Assembly: GCA_902779745.1 (NCBI GenBank)
Contig: CACZCT010000021.1
Location: 1 to 51,974 of the forward strand
Origin: an uncultured Prevotellaceae bacterium
GTDB lineage: Bacteria; Bacteroidota; Bacteroidia; Bacteroidales; Bacteroidaceae
Length of the DNA: 51,974 nucleotides
Direction of reading: 5' to 3'
Each line of letters opens with the position of its first letter. The stretch's first letter is position 1. A program made the position numbers and the translations under genes. The notes beneath the pieces were generated by a model. The model was not told the DNA's origin. It did not search any database and was given only the letters and a program-made list of their open reading frames with translations. Positions 18,300 to 26,423 of the stretch are shown piece after piece.

Positions 18300-18307
18300 T
18301 ACCTTTG
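18300..18307 (+). promoter_or_regulatory. -7 element TACCTTTG of the P-type ATPase gene
   Basis: TACCTTTG followed by CA, with the ATPase ATG 30 bases downstream. The perfect palindrome covers the -33 region. Confidence 0.65.
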
Positions 18308-18337
18308 CACTCAATAAACGAAAAAACTGAAAAAGGT

Positions 18338-20290
18338 ATGTCACACGAACATCATCATCACGAACAGGAATGCTGCGAACATGAACATGAGCACAGTCTG
18401 AAAGAACAACTGACATTGATTATCATAACGACCTTATTACTGATAGGTGCCGTCGTTATCGAGAAGAACTTCCAGCTATCCGTCTGGCAACTCCTACTCG
18501 TCTACCTTGTCCCCTACCTGCTCATCGGTCATGAGACACTGAAGGAAGCCGCAGAAGGTATCGCCCACGGGGATGCTTTTAACGAACATTTCCTGATGTC
18601 GGTAGCTACCATCGGTGCGCTTTGTATCGGTTTCCTACCCGGTGCCGAGACACAATTCCCAGAGGCCGTCTTCGTCATGTTGTTCTTCCAGGTGGGAGAA
18701 CTCTTCGAAGGTTATGCGGAGGGGAAGAGCCGTGAGAGTATCGCCCACCTCATCAATATCCGTCCGGATGTGGCTCATATAGAACAAGGACAGATTCATG
18801 ATGTTTCGCCAGGACAAGTGGAGGTCGGCTCCATCATCGTCATCCGTCCTGGTGAGAAAGTGCCGCTGGATGGTGTCGTCATCGAAGGAAAGTCTGCCCT
18901 TAACACCGTAGCACTGACAGGAGAAAGTGTTCCTAGAGACATTGATATGGGAGACGAAGTTATCTCGGGCTGTGTCAACCTCTCTGGTGTTATCAAGGTT
19001 CGTACGACTAAGTCTTTCGGGGAGAGTACCGCCTCGAAGATCATTGAACTGGTAGAGCATGCCAGTGAGCATAAGTCACAAAGTGAGACATTCATCACCA
19101 AGTTTGCCCGTGTCTATACCCCCATCGTCGTCTGTGCTGCCATTGCCATCGCCATCATCCCCCCACTCTTTAGCGGTAGCTTTGTCACATGGTTGTATCG
19201 TGCCCTGATGTTCTTAGTCGTCAGTTGTCCCTGTGCCTTGGTCATCAGCGTACCCCTCACCTTCTTCGGAGGTATCGGCGGTGCCTCGCGTAAAGGTCTC
19301 CTCATCAAAGGTGCCAACTACATGGATGTGCTTGCCAAGATTGGCACAGTCGTCTTCGACAAGACAGGTACACTGACCCACGGACAGTTTGCCGTGGAGA
19401 CAGTACATCCTGACACCTGTGACGAGCACCAGCTCTTGCATCTCGCCGCCCACGTGGAACACTTCTCCACGCACCCTATCGGAGCCGCCCTGCGTGACGC
19501 CTTCCCCGATGAAGCGACAGACGGTTGTGAGATCACTGACGTGGAAGAGATTGCCGGACACGGCATTAAGGCAACTGTAGAAGGAAAGGTGGTCTGTGTA
19601 GGTAACACGAAGATGATGGATGCTATCGGAGCGAAATGGCACGACTGTCCACTTTGCGGACATAAACATCATTCTGTTACGGGGACTATTATCCATATCG
19701 CCATCGACGGAGTCTATGCCGGCCATATCGTCATCAACGACAAAATCAAGGACGACAGTGCCGAGGCGATACAGCAACTCAAGCAACTGGGCATCACCAA
19801 AACCGTCATGTTGACGGGTGACCGCAAAGAAGTGGGCGAACATGTCGCCCGACAGTTACAGTTGGACGAATACCATGCCGAACTCCTCCCTGCCGACAAA
19901 GTCGCCTTCCTTGAGAATGTAAACTCGAAACCCTACACTATCAACTCTAAACTAAATAAAATCGCCTTCGTCGGTGATGGCATCAACGATGCGCCTGTCC
20001 TGGCACGTGCCGATATCGGCATCGCCATGGGTGGACTGGGCAGTGATGCCGCTATTGAGGCTGCGGATGTGGTATTGATGGACGACCATCCCTCGAAGAT
20101 TGCCCTTGCCATCCGTATCGCCCGACGTACATTAACTATCGCCCGCCAGAACGTGTGGTTTGCTATCGGTGTCAAAGTTGCCGTACTTATCCTTGCCACC
20201 TTCGGTCTCGCCACCATGTGGCTTGCTGTTTTTGCCGATGTCGGCGTGACAGTACTGGCGGTGCTGAATGCGATGAGAGCATTAAAATAG
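18338..20290 (+). CDS. zntA: Zn2+/Cd2+-exporting P1B-type ATPase
   Basis: 650 residues from the ATG at 18338. The N-terminus is a His/Cys/Glu-rich metal-binding stretch (HEHHHHEQECCEHEHEH) with no folded HMA domain. Visible: phosphatase loop TGESVP, transmembrane CPC motif SCPCALVISVP (about 297), phosphorylation site DKTGTLT (Asp at about 341), the P1B His-Pro pair in EHFSTHPIG, hinge GDGINDAPVLARADIGIAMG and the last membrane helix MWLAVFADVGVTVLAVLNAMR, whose Asp-x-Gly is typical of zinc/cadmium/lead pumps. An unusual CPLCGHKHH patch lies at about residue 437 in the nucleotide-binding region. A heptameric tract (19934-19957) encodes the loop before the hinge. Metal control is suggested by the upstream palindromes. 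Confidence 0.93.
   Translation: MSHEHHHHEQECCEHEHEHSLKEQLTLIIITTLLLIGAVVIEKNFQLSVWQLLLVYLVPYLLIGHETLKEAAEGIAHGDAFNEHFLMSVATIGALCIGFLPGAETQFPEAVFVMLFFQVGELFEGYAEGKSRESIAHLINIRPDVAHIEQGQIHDVSPGQVEVGSIIVIRPGEKVPLDGVVIEGKSALNTVALTGESVPRDIDMGDEVISGCVNLSGVIKVRTTKSFGESTASKIIELVEHASEHKSQSETFITKFARVYTPIVVCAAIAIAIIPPLFSGSFVTWLYRALMFLVVSCPCALVISVPLTFFGGIGGASRKGLLIKGANYMDVLAKIGTVVFDKTGTLTHGQFAVETVHPDTCDEHQLLHLAAHVEHFSTHPIGAALRDAFPDEATDGCEITDVEEIAGHGIKATVEGKVVCVGNTKMMDAIGAKWHDCPLCGHKHHSVTGTIIHIAIDGVYAGHIVINDKIKDDSAEAIQQLKQLGITKTVMLTGDRKEVGEHVARQLQLDEYHAELLPADKVAFLENVNSKPYTINSKLNKIAFVGDGINDAPVLARADIGIAMGGLGSDAAIEAADVVLMDDHPSKIALAIRIARRTLTIARQNVWFAIGVKVAVLILATFGLATMWLAVFADVGVTVLAVLNAMRALK
19934..19957 (+). 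repeat. Heptameric degenerate tandem tract inside the P-type ATPase gene
   Basis: ACTATCA, ACTCTAA, ACTAAAT follow each other at a 7-base period. It encodes part of NSKPYTINSKLNK, just before the conserved IAFVGDGIND. The same units occur in the acyltransferase tract (opposite strand). Confidence 0.75.
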
Positions 20291-20325
20291 TTAATAGTTT
20301 ATAGTTAATAGTTCATAGTTAAGAA
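20289..20325 (+). repeat. Heptameric degenerate tandem tract after the ATPase gene
   Basis: AGTTAAT, AGTTTAT, AGTTAAT, AGTTCAT, AGTTAAG at an exact 7-base period; it begins at the stop codon of the ATPase gene. Confidence 0.85.
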
Positions 20326-20475
20326 TTATTTTGTATCTTTAAGTCTTCTTCGAAGCCTTGAAGATAGGCTGCATCTCGGAAATACTCAAAATAATTTGGT
20401 ATTTCTCTCAATTTGGATAAATTTCTTGCACTCAAAAATGAAAATACATTCTCATTTTGTTCGCTTACTCGAAAT
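20326..20475. other. AT-rich intergenic segment, possible interspersed element
   Basis: Between the ATPase gene and the DUF59 gene. It contains short inverted repeats (AAATAC ... GTATTT; AAAATGA ... TCATTTT) and a 62-codon open frame on the minus strand (20319-20507). Its translation reminds me of short hypothetical proteins scattered in Prevotella genomes, so it may be a repeated non-coding element and not a gene. This is from memory and uncertain. Confidence 0.3.
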
Positions 20476-20482
20476 TTTGCAC

Positions 20483-20490
20483 TATCTTTG
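20483..20490 (+). promoter_or_regulatory. -7 element TATCTTTG with near-leaderless start
   Basis: TATCTTTG followed by CA ends only 8 bases before the ATG at 20499. With a start about 4-7 bases after the element, the leader is about 0-5 bases. Confidence 0.65.
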
Positions 20491-20498
20491 CAGATGTT

Positions 20499-20819
20499 AT
20501 GACACAAGAAGAGAAAACAAAACTGGAAGAGCGAATTGTGGATGTGTTGAAGACCGTCTATGACCCGGAGATTCCTGTCAATATCTATGACCTCGGCATG
20601 ATCTACAAAATAGACGTACAGGAGGATGCTTCCGTAGACCTTGACATGACCTTCACGGCACCCAACTGTCCTGCTGCCGACTTTATATTAGAAGATGTAC
20701 GCACAAAGATAGAGAGTGTCGACGGTATCAAGGGCGCGAACGTCAATCTCGTCTTCGAGCCTGCCTGGGACCAGTCGATGATGTCAGAAGAGGCAAGGGT
20801 TGAACTGGGCTTCGACTAA
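20499..20819 (+). CDS. DUF59/MIP18-family Fe-S cluster assembly factor (SufT-like)
   Basis: A 106-residue cytoplasmic protein. The family signature DPEIPVNIYDLGMIY is present at about residues 21-35, and FTAPNCPAADFI holds the single conserved Cys. Proteins of this family (SufT, PaaD, MIP18) help transfer or maturate iron-sulfur clusters. An upstream in-frame ATG (20457) would put the start before the promoter and adds residues with no family likeness, so 20499 is chosen. It may be transcribed alone or together with lpxH, which starts 42 bases downstream after a period-8 tract. Confidence 0.9.
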   Translation: MTQEEKTKLEERIVDVLKTVYDPEIPVNIYDLGMIYKIDVQEDASVDLDMTFTAPNCPAADFILEDVRTKIESVDGIKGANVNLVFEPAWDQSMMSEEARVELGFD

Positions 20820-20820
20820 G

Positions 20821-20855
20821 TCGTTATATCGTTATTCCGCTATACCGTTATACCG
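20821..20855 (+). repeat. Degenerate tandem tract (period 8) before lpxH
   Basis: CGTTATAT, CGTTATTC, CGCTATAC, CGTTATAC follow each other at an 8-base period. The tract fills almost the whole gap between the DUF59 gene and lpxH. Confidence 0.8.
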
Positions 20856-20861
20856 AAGAAT

Positions 20862-21626
20862 ATGAAGAACGTCTATTTCCTTTCCGATGCCCACCTTGGG
20901 TCACTCGCCATCCCCCACCAGCGAATGCAGGAACGCCGTCTGGTGCGTTTCCTCGACTCCATCAAGGAGAAGGCGACTGCCGTCTACCTGTTAGGCGACA
21001 TGTTCGATTTCTGGTATGAATACAAATACGTGGTGCCCAAAGGTTTTACCCGTTTCTTAGGCAAATTGTCGGAATTGACGGATATGGGCGTAGAGGTGCA
21101 TTACTTCACAGGCAACCACGACATCTGGGCATACGAATACCTGGAGAAGGAATGCGGTGTCATCCTGCATAAGAAAGAGGAGACCACGGAAATCTACGGA
21201 AAGGAGTTTTTCCTTGCCCACGGTGATGGGATGGGCGATCCTAACAAGTCATTCAAGGTCATCCGTGCCGTCTTCCATAACAAGATGTGCCAATGGCTCT
21301 TTTCCAACCTGCATCCCCGTTGGGGTATGGCATTCGGAAAGACCTGGGCAAAGCACAGTTATATCAAGCATAAAGAGACGGACGACGTCCATTATATGGG
21401 GGAAGACAAGGAACATCTGGTACTCTTTGCCAAAGACTATATCGAAGACCATCCGGATATCGACTACTTCATCTTCGGACACCGCCATATCGAACTTGAC
21501 ATCAAACTTGCACGTCATACCCGTCTGATGATTCTCGGTGACTGGATCAGCCAGTTCACCTATGCCGTTTTCGACGGCGAACATATGTTCTTAGAGGAAT
21601 ACGTAGAAGGCGAGAGCCAACCATAA
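20862..21626 (+). CDS. lpxH: UDP-2,3-diacylglucosamine diphosphatase (LpxH)
   Basis: A 254-residue calcineurin-like metallophosphoesterase. All metal-binding blocks are visible: SDAHLG, LLGDMFDFWYEY, GNHDIW, LAHGDG and FGHRHIE. The GDMFDFW form is typical of LpxH, which hydrolyses UDP-2,3-diacylglucosamine to lipid X in lipid A synthesis at the inner membrane. Length matches the family (about 240-260). No signal peptide. Confidence 0.93.
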   Translation: MKNVYFLSDAHLGSLAIPHQRMQERRLVRFLDSIKEKATAVYLLGDMFDFWYEYKYVVPKGFTRFLGKLSELTDMGVEVHYFTGNHDIWAYEYLEKECGVILHKKEETTEIYGKEFFLAHGDGMGDPNKSFKVIRAVFHNKMCQWLFSNLHPRWGMAFGKTWAKHSYIKHKETDDVHYMGEDKEHLVLFAKDYIEDHPDIDYFIFGHRHIELDIKLARHTRLMILGDWISQFTYAVFDGEHMFLEEYVEGESQP

Positions 21627-21675
21627 GAAAACTTAATTAACAACCAATGAAGAACTATTTAGTAATCATCACCAC

Positions 21676-23139
21676 ATGCAGCAGCCACGTTATGTCATCG
21701 GAGTCTCCCAATGCTCAGCCGATATTTGGCGAGAAAAGCAAAATGCAGAGTTGCGTATGGGTGCCTATATCCAAGACGATGTGGAAATGCGTTTCGCTGC
21801 TGCCTATGACAGTGACGAACGACAGATACAGCAAATTGACAGCCTCGTCGCCACAGGCATCGACCTGTTGATTGTTGCACCAAACCAAGTAGCGACTATC
21901 TCACCGGCTATCGACCGCGCCTATGACCAAGGAATTCCTGTTATCGTCTTTGAACGCAAGACCAATTCCAAGAAATACACTGCCTTTATAGGTGCTGACA
22001 ATTATGAGATGGGGCGTACCATGGGAGAATATATCGCCCGTCAACTGAAAGGGAAAGGACGTATTCTAGAGATTAAAGGACTTAAAGACTCCTCTCCTGC
22101 CATTGAGCGTCATAATGGTTTTGCCAAAGCACTCAGCCAATACCCTGAGATACAATTGGTTGAGACCTTGCAGGGAGACTGGACCGAGGACAGTGGTTAC
22201 AAGGCTGTCAAAGACTATCAGGGCGACCTCAGCAAGATAGACTTCGTCTTTGGACAGAATGACCGTATGGCAATGGGAGCACGCAAAGCACTTTCTTCCC
22301 TTCATGCCTCTCCCTCCGCCAAATACTGCGGTATTGACGGTCTTCCTGGGAAAGACGGAGGTATCGAATTGGTACGCGACTCCTTGTTGAATGCCAGCTA
22401 TATCTATCCCACCCATGGTGACCAACTCATCCAACTTGCCGTTAACATCCTTGAAGGCAAACCCTATAAGAAGGAGAACCTCTTAAAATCGGCACTTGTC
22501 ACCCGTGACAATGCCAATGTACTGCTATTGGAAAGTGAGGAAATCATGCGTCAAACAACCTATCTAGACCAACTACATGAGAAGGCTGACACATACCTGC
22601 AAAAACTTGACACCCAGCGTACAATCACATTTCTTGCCATTGGCATCATCATTTTGCTGCTGATTACCATGGTACTCTTCTACCTTTACCACATAGGTCA
22701 GATGAAACTACGCAGAGAACGTGTCGTCAATACCTTATGGAACCTGAAACCAGAGGAAGTTCCTCAGATGGCACCTGAGACATTGGCGAATGAGGAGAAA
22801 GCTGATGACAACGAACCGGCAGTAGTTTCCGTCTTCATTACCCGTTTCAAGGAAGCGGTGGAAGCACGTCTGGATGAAAGTGAGTTAAGTATAGAGGACC
22901 TGGCTGCCGACATGAACCTCAGCCGTGTACAACTTTATCGTAAGGTGAAGTCCTTTACAGGCTCTACCCCTGTGGAACTGTTACGTACGGCACGTTTGAA
23001 ACGAGGTTACCGTTTGTTGATGACCACTGATAAAAGCGTCAGTGAAGTAGCCTATCAAGTAGGGTTTACAGCCCCCTCCTATTTCACCAAATGTTTCAAG
23101 GAAGAGTATGGTGTACTACCTGGTGATGCCCGCCACTAA
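21676..23139 (+). CDS. Membrane-spanning regulator: RbsB/LacI-like sugar sensor plus AraC DNA-binding domain (N-terminus apparently frameshifted)
   Basis: 487 residues. Residues 1-290 form a periplasmic-binding-protein fold (PRYVIGVSQCSADIWREKQNAE, DLLIVAPNQV, IPVIVFERK, DFVFGQNDRMAMGARKAL). A coiled stretch and one transmembrane helix (about 316-340) follow, then a linker and an AraC HTH pair (about 388-487; SIEDLAADMNLSRVQLYRKVK, SVSEVAYQVGFTAPSYFTKCFKEEYG). The sensor should sit in the periplasm, yet this frame starts without a signal peptide. A better-placed ATG at 21647 opens MKNYLVIITTCSS in another frame and would join in register with one small indel near 21685. It lies next to the fructan PUL and probably senses fructose or a fructan piece, like the unrelated hybrid sensor of the B. 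thetaiotaomicron fructan locus. Sensor ligand is inferred. Confidence 0.85.
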   Translation: MQQPRYVIGVSQCSADIWREKQNAELRMGAYIQDDVEMRFAAAYDSDERQIQQIDSLVATGIDLLIVAPNQVATISPAIDRAYDQGIPVIVFERKTNSKKYTAFIGADNYEMGRTMGEYIARQLKGKGRILEIKGLKDSSPAIERHNGFAKALSQYPEIQLVETLQGDWTEDSGYKAVKDYQGDLSKIDFVFGQNDRMAMGARKALSSLHASPSAKYCGIDGLPGKDGGIELVRDSLLNASYIYPTHGDQLIQLAVNILEGKPYKKENLLKSALVTRDNANVLLLESEEIMRQTTYLDQLHEKADTYLQKLDTQRTITFLAIGIIILLLITMVLFYLYHIGQMKLRRERVVNTLWNLKPEEVPQMAPETLANEEKADDNEPAVVSVFITRFKEAVEARLDESELSIEDLAADMNLSRVQLYRKVKSFTGSTPVELLRTARLKRGYRLLMTTDKSVSEVAYQVGFTAPSYFTKCFKEEYGVLPGDARH

Positions 23140-23165
23140 CATCATCTTTTTATACAACTGATAAT

Positions 23166-23211
23166 AAAAATCGTTCAATATTTAACACAAATGTTACATT
23201 GAACGATTTTT
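23166..23211 (+). terminator. Hairpin terminator after the AraC-type regulator
   Basis: AAAAATCGTTCAAT and ATTGAACGATTTTT form a 14-bp perfect stem with an 18-base loop, followed by more T. It separates the regulator from susC. Its right arm overlaps the conserved promoter segment shared with the GH32 gene. Confidence 0.75.
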
Positions 23212-23236
23212 TTAGTTGTTTGTAACATCTGTTACA
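23192..23236 (+). promoter_or_regulatory. Putative activator sites upstream of the fructan susC
   Basis: TGTAACA-TC-TGTTACA (23221-23236) is a perfect 7-bp inverted repeat centred 29.5 bases before the -7 box, i.e. near -42. A further half-site TGTTACA lies at 23192-23198. The whole segment is repeated, without gaps and at the same distance from -7, upstream of the GH32 gene (33710-33757). The best candidate binder is the adjacent AraC-type regulator. Confidence 0.75.
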
Positions 23237-23257
23237 TCCCCTGCCTATAAATAGAAG

Positions 23258-23265
23258 TACTTTTG
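23258..23265 (+). promoter_or_regulatory. -7 element TACTTTTG of the fructan susC operon
   Basis: TACTTTTG followed by CG, 38 bases before the susC ATG. The -33 region has no TTG at the right spacing, which fits an activator-dependent promoter. Confidence 0.65.
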
Positions 23266-23303
23266 CGACAGTTAACAAAAGTACTAACCAAATTAACAAG
23301 CAA

Positions 23304-26300
23304 ATGAAACAAGCGAAAAGATTCACTTTAAGCTTCCTCGCCTTGGCGCTATGTACAATAATGTACGCGCAAGAGGCAATCACGGGTAATGTCGTCGACC
23401 AGACAGGAGAGCCTGTCATCGGTGCTACCGTGATGGAAAAAGGAACGTCAAACGGTACAGTAACCGATTTTGACGGTAATTTCTCGTTAAAGGTAGCTGC
23501 AGGCAAGACCCTCGTCTTCTCCTACATCGGTTACCAGACTGTTGAGTTGCCCGCTGCCAATGGTATGAAGGTGACGATGCAAGACGATGCCTTCTCACTG
23601 AACGAGGTTGTCGTAACGGGTTACACTACCCAGCGTAAGGCAGACCTGACAGGTGCCGTATCGGTTGTCAGTGTCAGTGAGCTTGCCAAACAGAATGAGA
23701 ACAACCCCATCAAGGCTATGCAAGGACGTGTCCCTGGCATGAACATCTCTGCAGATGGTGCTCCCTCTGGTGCTGCTACTGTCCGCATCCGTGGTATCGG
23801 TACATTGAACAACAACGACCCGCTCTACATCATCGATGGTGTGCCCACAAAGGCAGGCATGCATGAGTTGAATGGTAACGACATTGAGTCTATCCAAGTA
23901 TTGAAGGATGCAGCCTCAGCAAGTATCTATGGTAGCCGTGCTGCCAACGGTGTTATTATCATCACTACCAAAAAGGGTAAGGAAGGTAAGATCAAAATTG
24001 ACTTTGATGCCAGCATCTCTGTTCAGACCTACGCACACAAGATGGAAGTGTTAAATGCCAAAGAGTTCGGTCAGGTAATGTGGCAGGGTTATGTCAATGA
24101 CGGTCTCGACCCCAACATGAACGGACTGGGTTATCACTATGACTGGAGTTACAATCCACAGGGTATGCCAGTACTCAACGGTATTACCATGAATAAGTAT
24201 CTGGATCCTGCAGGCACTACTCCTGCTGCCGATACCGACTGGTTCAAAGAAACCACTCGCACTGGTCTGATACAGCAGTATAACGTATCACTGAGCAGTG
24301 GTTCTGAGAAAAGTTCCTCTTTCTTCTCTGTTGGTTACTACGGTAACAAAGGTATCATCAAGCAATCTGACTTCAGCCGTATCTCTGCCCGTATTAATAC
24401 CGAATATAAGTTATTGAAAGTGAAGGATCTTGATGTGATTACGGTAGGTGAGCATTTCACCCTAAACCGTACCAGTGAGGTTGCTGCCCCTGGTGGTTTC
24501 CTGGAGAATGTGCTTCAGTTCAACCCGTCACTGCCCGTACGTACCATCAACGGTGACTATGCAGGTCCTGTAGGCGGTTATCCCGACCGTGAGAACCCAC
24601 TCGCCCGTTTGGATCGTAATGCCGACAACCGCTACACATACTGGCGTCTGTTCGGTGATGCCTATATCGATATCAATCCCCTCAAGGATTTCCATATCCG
24701 TTCCAGTTTCGGTCTTGACTATAGCCAGAAGGAGCAGCGTATCTTCCAGTATCCTATCACTGAGGGTACTGTAGCCAATCCCATCAATGGCGTAGAAGCC
24801 AAGCAGGAGCACTGGACAAAATGGATGTGGAATGCCATTGCCACTTATAATCTGGAAAAGGGCAAGCATCGTGGGGATGCCATGGTTGGTATGGAGATTA
24901 ACCGCGAGGACGACAAATGGTTCAGCGGAAAGAAATACGACTATGCTGTGCTGAACCCCGACTATATGTGGCCTGATGCCGGTGTCGGCGAGGCAGAAGC
25001 TTTCGGTAATGGTGGTGGTTACACCCTGGTATCATTCTTCGGTAAGGTGAATTACACCTACGATGACAAATATATGGCTTCGTTCACTATCCGTCACGAC
25101 GGTTCCAGTCGTTTCGGTAAGAACCATCGCTATGGTACTTTCCCCTCTATTTCTGCCGGTTGGCGCATCAACCAGGAGAAGTTCCTGAAGGATGTTTCTT
25201 GGATTGACAACCTGAAGCTGCGCGCTTCTTGGGGACAGACAGGTAACCAAGAAATCGACAATATCGCACGTTATACCCTTTATGTAAGTAACTATGGTGA
25301 GGCAGGCTTCGGTGGTCAGAGCTATGGTACCAGCTACGACATTGCTGGCACCAACGGTGGTCAACAGCTGCCCAGCGGTTTCAAGCGCAACCAGTTAGGC
25401 AATGACGACCTGAAATGGGAGACCACCACACAGACCAACCTCGGTCTCGACTTCGGTCTGTTCCGCAATGCTCTCTACGGCTCGTTCGAATGGTACTACA
25501 AGAAGACCAAGGATATTCTGGTTTACATGCCAGGTATTGGTGTAATGGGTGAAGGCTCCAGCCAGTGGATTAATGCCGGTGAGATGAAGAACACTGGTGT
25601 CGAGTTCAATCTCGGTTACCGTGGTGAGATCGGCAAATTGTCATATGATGTAACAGGAAACTTCGGTACTTATCGCAACGAAATAACCAAGATTCCTGAG
25701 ACTCTTGCCGCCAATGGTACATTCGGTGGTAATGGTGTGAAGAGTGTGATAGGTCATCCTATGGGTGCTCAGGTAGGCTATGTCTACGATGGTATCTTCA
25801 AGAGCCAGGCTGAGATTGACAACCATGCCACACAGAATGGTGCCGGTCTGGGACGTATCCGTTGGAAGGACCTGAATAACGACGGTGTCATCAACGAGGC
25901 TGACCAAGACTGGATCTACTCTCCAGTACCCGACTTCACATGGGGTCTGAACATCTACCTGCAGTATAAGGATTTCGACTTCACCATGTTCTGGCAAGGT
26001 GTTCAGGGTGTTGATGTCATCAGCGACCTGAAGAAAGAGACCGACCTCTGGAGCGGTCTGAATATTACCAACCTGAACAAAGGCCGTCGTCTGCTGGAAG
26101 CATGGAGTCCTGCCAACCCAGGTTCTAATATCCCTGCTGTCAGTACGATGGATAACAATAACGAGAAGCGCGTCTCCACCTATTTCGTTGAGAACGGCTC
26201 TTATGCCAAGCTCCGCACGATCCAACTAGGCTACAACTTCCCAAAGAGCATCTGCGAGAAGATTCACCTGTCACGTCTGCGTATGTATCTCTCTGCTCAG

Positions 26301-26411
26301 AACCTGCTCACCATCAAGAGCAAGAACTTCACGGGTGTAGATCCTGAGAATGCCAACTTCGGCTATCCTATCCCCCTCAACATCACGTTTGGTCTCAATG
26401 TATCATTCTAA
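23304..26411 (+). CDS. SusC-family TonB-dependent transporter of the fructan locus
   Basis: 1035 residues with signal peptide (ending MYAQ), carboxypeptidase-regulatory-like domain (ITGNVVDQTGEPVIGATVMEKG, TVTDFDGNFSLKV), TonB-box-like NEVVVTGYTTQ, plug (DPLYIIDGVPTKAG, IQVLKDAASASIYGSRAANGVIIITTKKG) and a barrel ending ITFGLNVSF. First gene of the operon. Context (DUF4960 protein, two GH32 genes, fructokinase) indicates fructo-oligosaccharide import; compare BT1763 of B. thetaiotaomicron. A susD gene follows after 12 bases. Confidence 0.95.
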   Translation: MKQAKRFTLSFLALALCTIMYAQEAITGNVVDQTGEPVIGATVMEKGTSNGTVTDFDGNFSLKVAAGKTLVFSYIGYQTVELPAANGMKVTMQDDAFSLNEVVVTGYTTQRKADLTGAVSVVSVSELAKQNENNPIKAMQGRVPGMNISADGAPSGAATVRIRGIGTLNNNDPLYIIDGVPTKAGMHELNGNDIESIQVLKDAASASIYGSRAANGVIIITTKKGKEGKIKIDFDASISVQTYAHKMEVLNAKEFGQVMWQGYVNDGLDPNMNGLGYHYDWSYNPQGMPVLNGITMNKYLDPAGTTPAADTDWFKETTRTGLIQQYNVSLSSGSEKSSSFFSVGYYGNKGIIKQSDFSRISARINTEYKLLKVKDLDVITVGEHFTLNRTSEVAAPGGFLENVLQFNPSLPVRTINGDYAGPVGGYPDRENPLARLDRNADNRYTYWRLFGDAYIDINPLKDFHIRSSFGLDYSQKEQRIFQYPITEGTVANPINGVEAKQEHWTKWMWNAIATYNLEKGKHRGDAMVGMEINREDDKWFSGKKYDYAVLNPDYMWPDAGVGEAEAFGNGGGYTLVSFFGKVNYTYDDKYMASFTIRHDGSSRFGKNHRYGTFPSISAGWRINQEKFLKDVSWIDNLKLRASWGQTGNQEIDNIARYTLYVSNYGEAGFGGQSYGTSYDIAGTNGGQQLPSGFKRNQLGNDDLKWETTTQTNLGLDFGLFRNALYGSFEWYYKKTKDILVYMPGIGVMGEGSSQWINAGEMKNTGVEFNLGYRGEIGKLSYDVTGNFGTYRNEITKIPETLAANGTFGGNGVKSVIGHPMGAQVGYVYDGIFKSQAEIDNHATQNGAGLGRIRWKDLNNDGVINEADQDWIYSPVPDFTWGLNIYLQYKDFDFTMFWQGVQGVDVISDLKKETDLWSGLNITNLNKGRRLLEAWSPANPGSNIPAVSTMDNNNEKRVSTYFVENGSYAKLRTIQLGYNFPKSICEKIHLSRLRMYLSAQNLLTIKSKNFTGVDPENANFGYPIPLNITFGLNVSF

Positions 26412-26423
26412 ATATAAGCAATC

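Noticed and set aside
18245..18337. Extended N-terminus for the P-type ATPase
   Set aside because: The extra codons cover the palindromic operator and the promoter.
20319..20507. 62-codon minus-strand frame in the gap after the ATPase gene
   Set aside because: No start context or domain, and it covers the promoter and start of the DUF59 gene; more likely part of a repeated non-coding segment.
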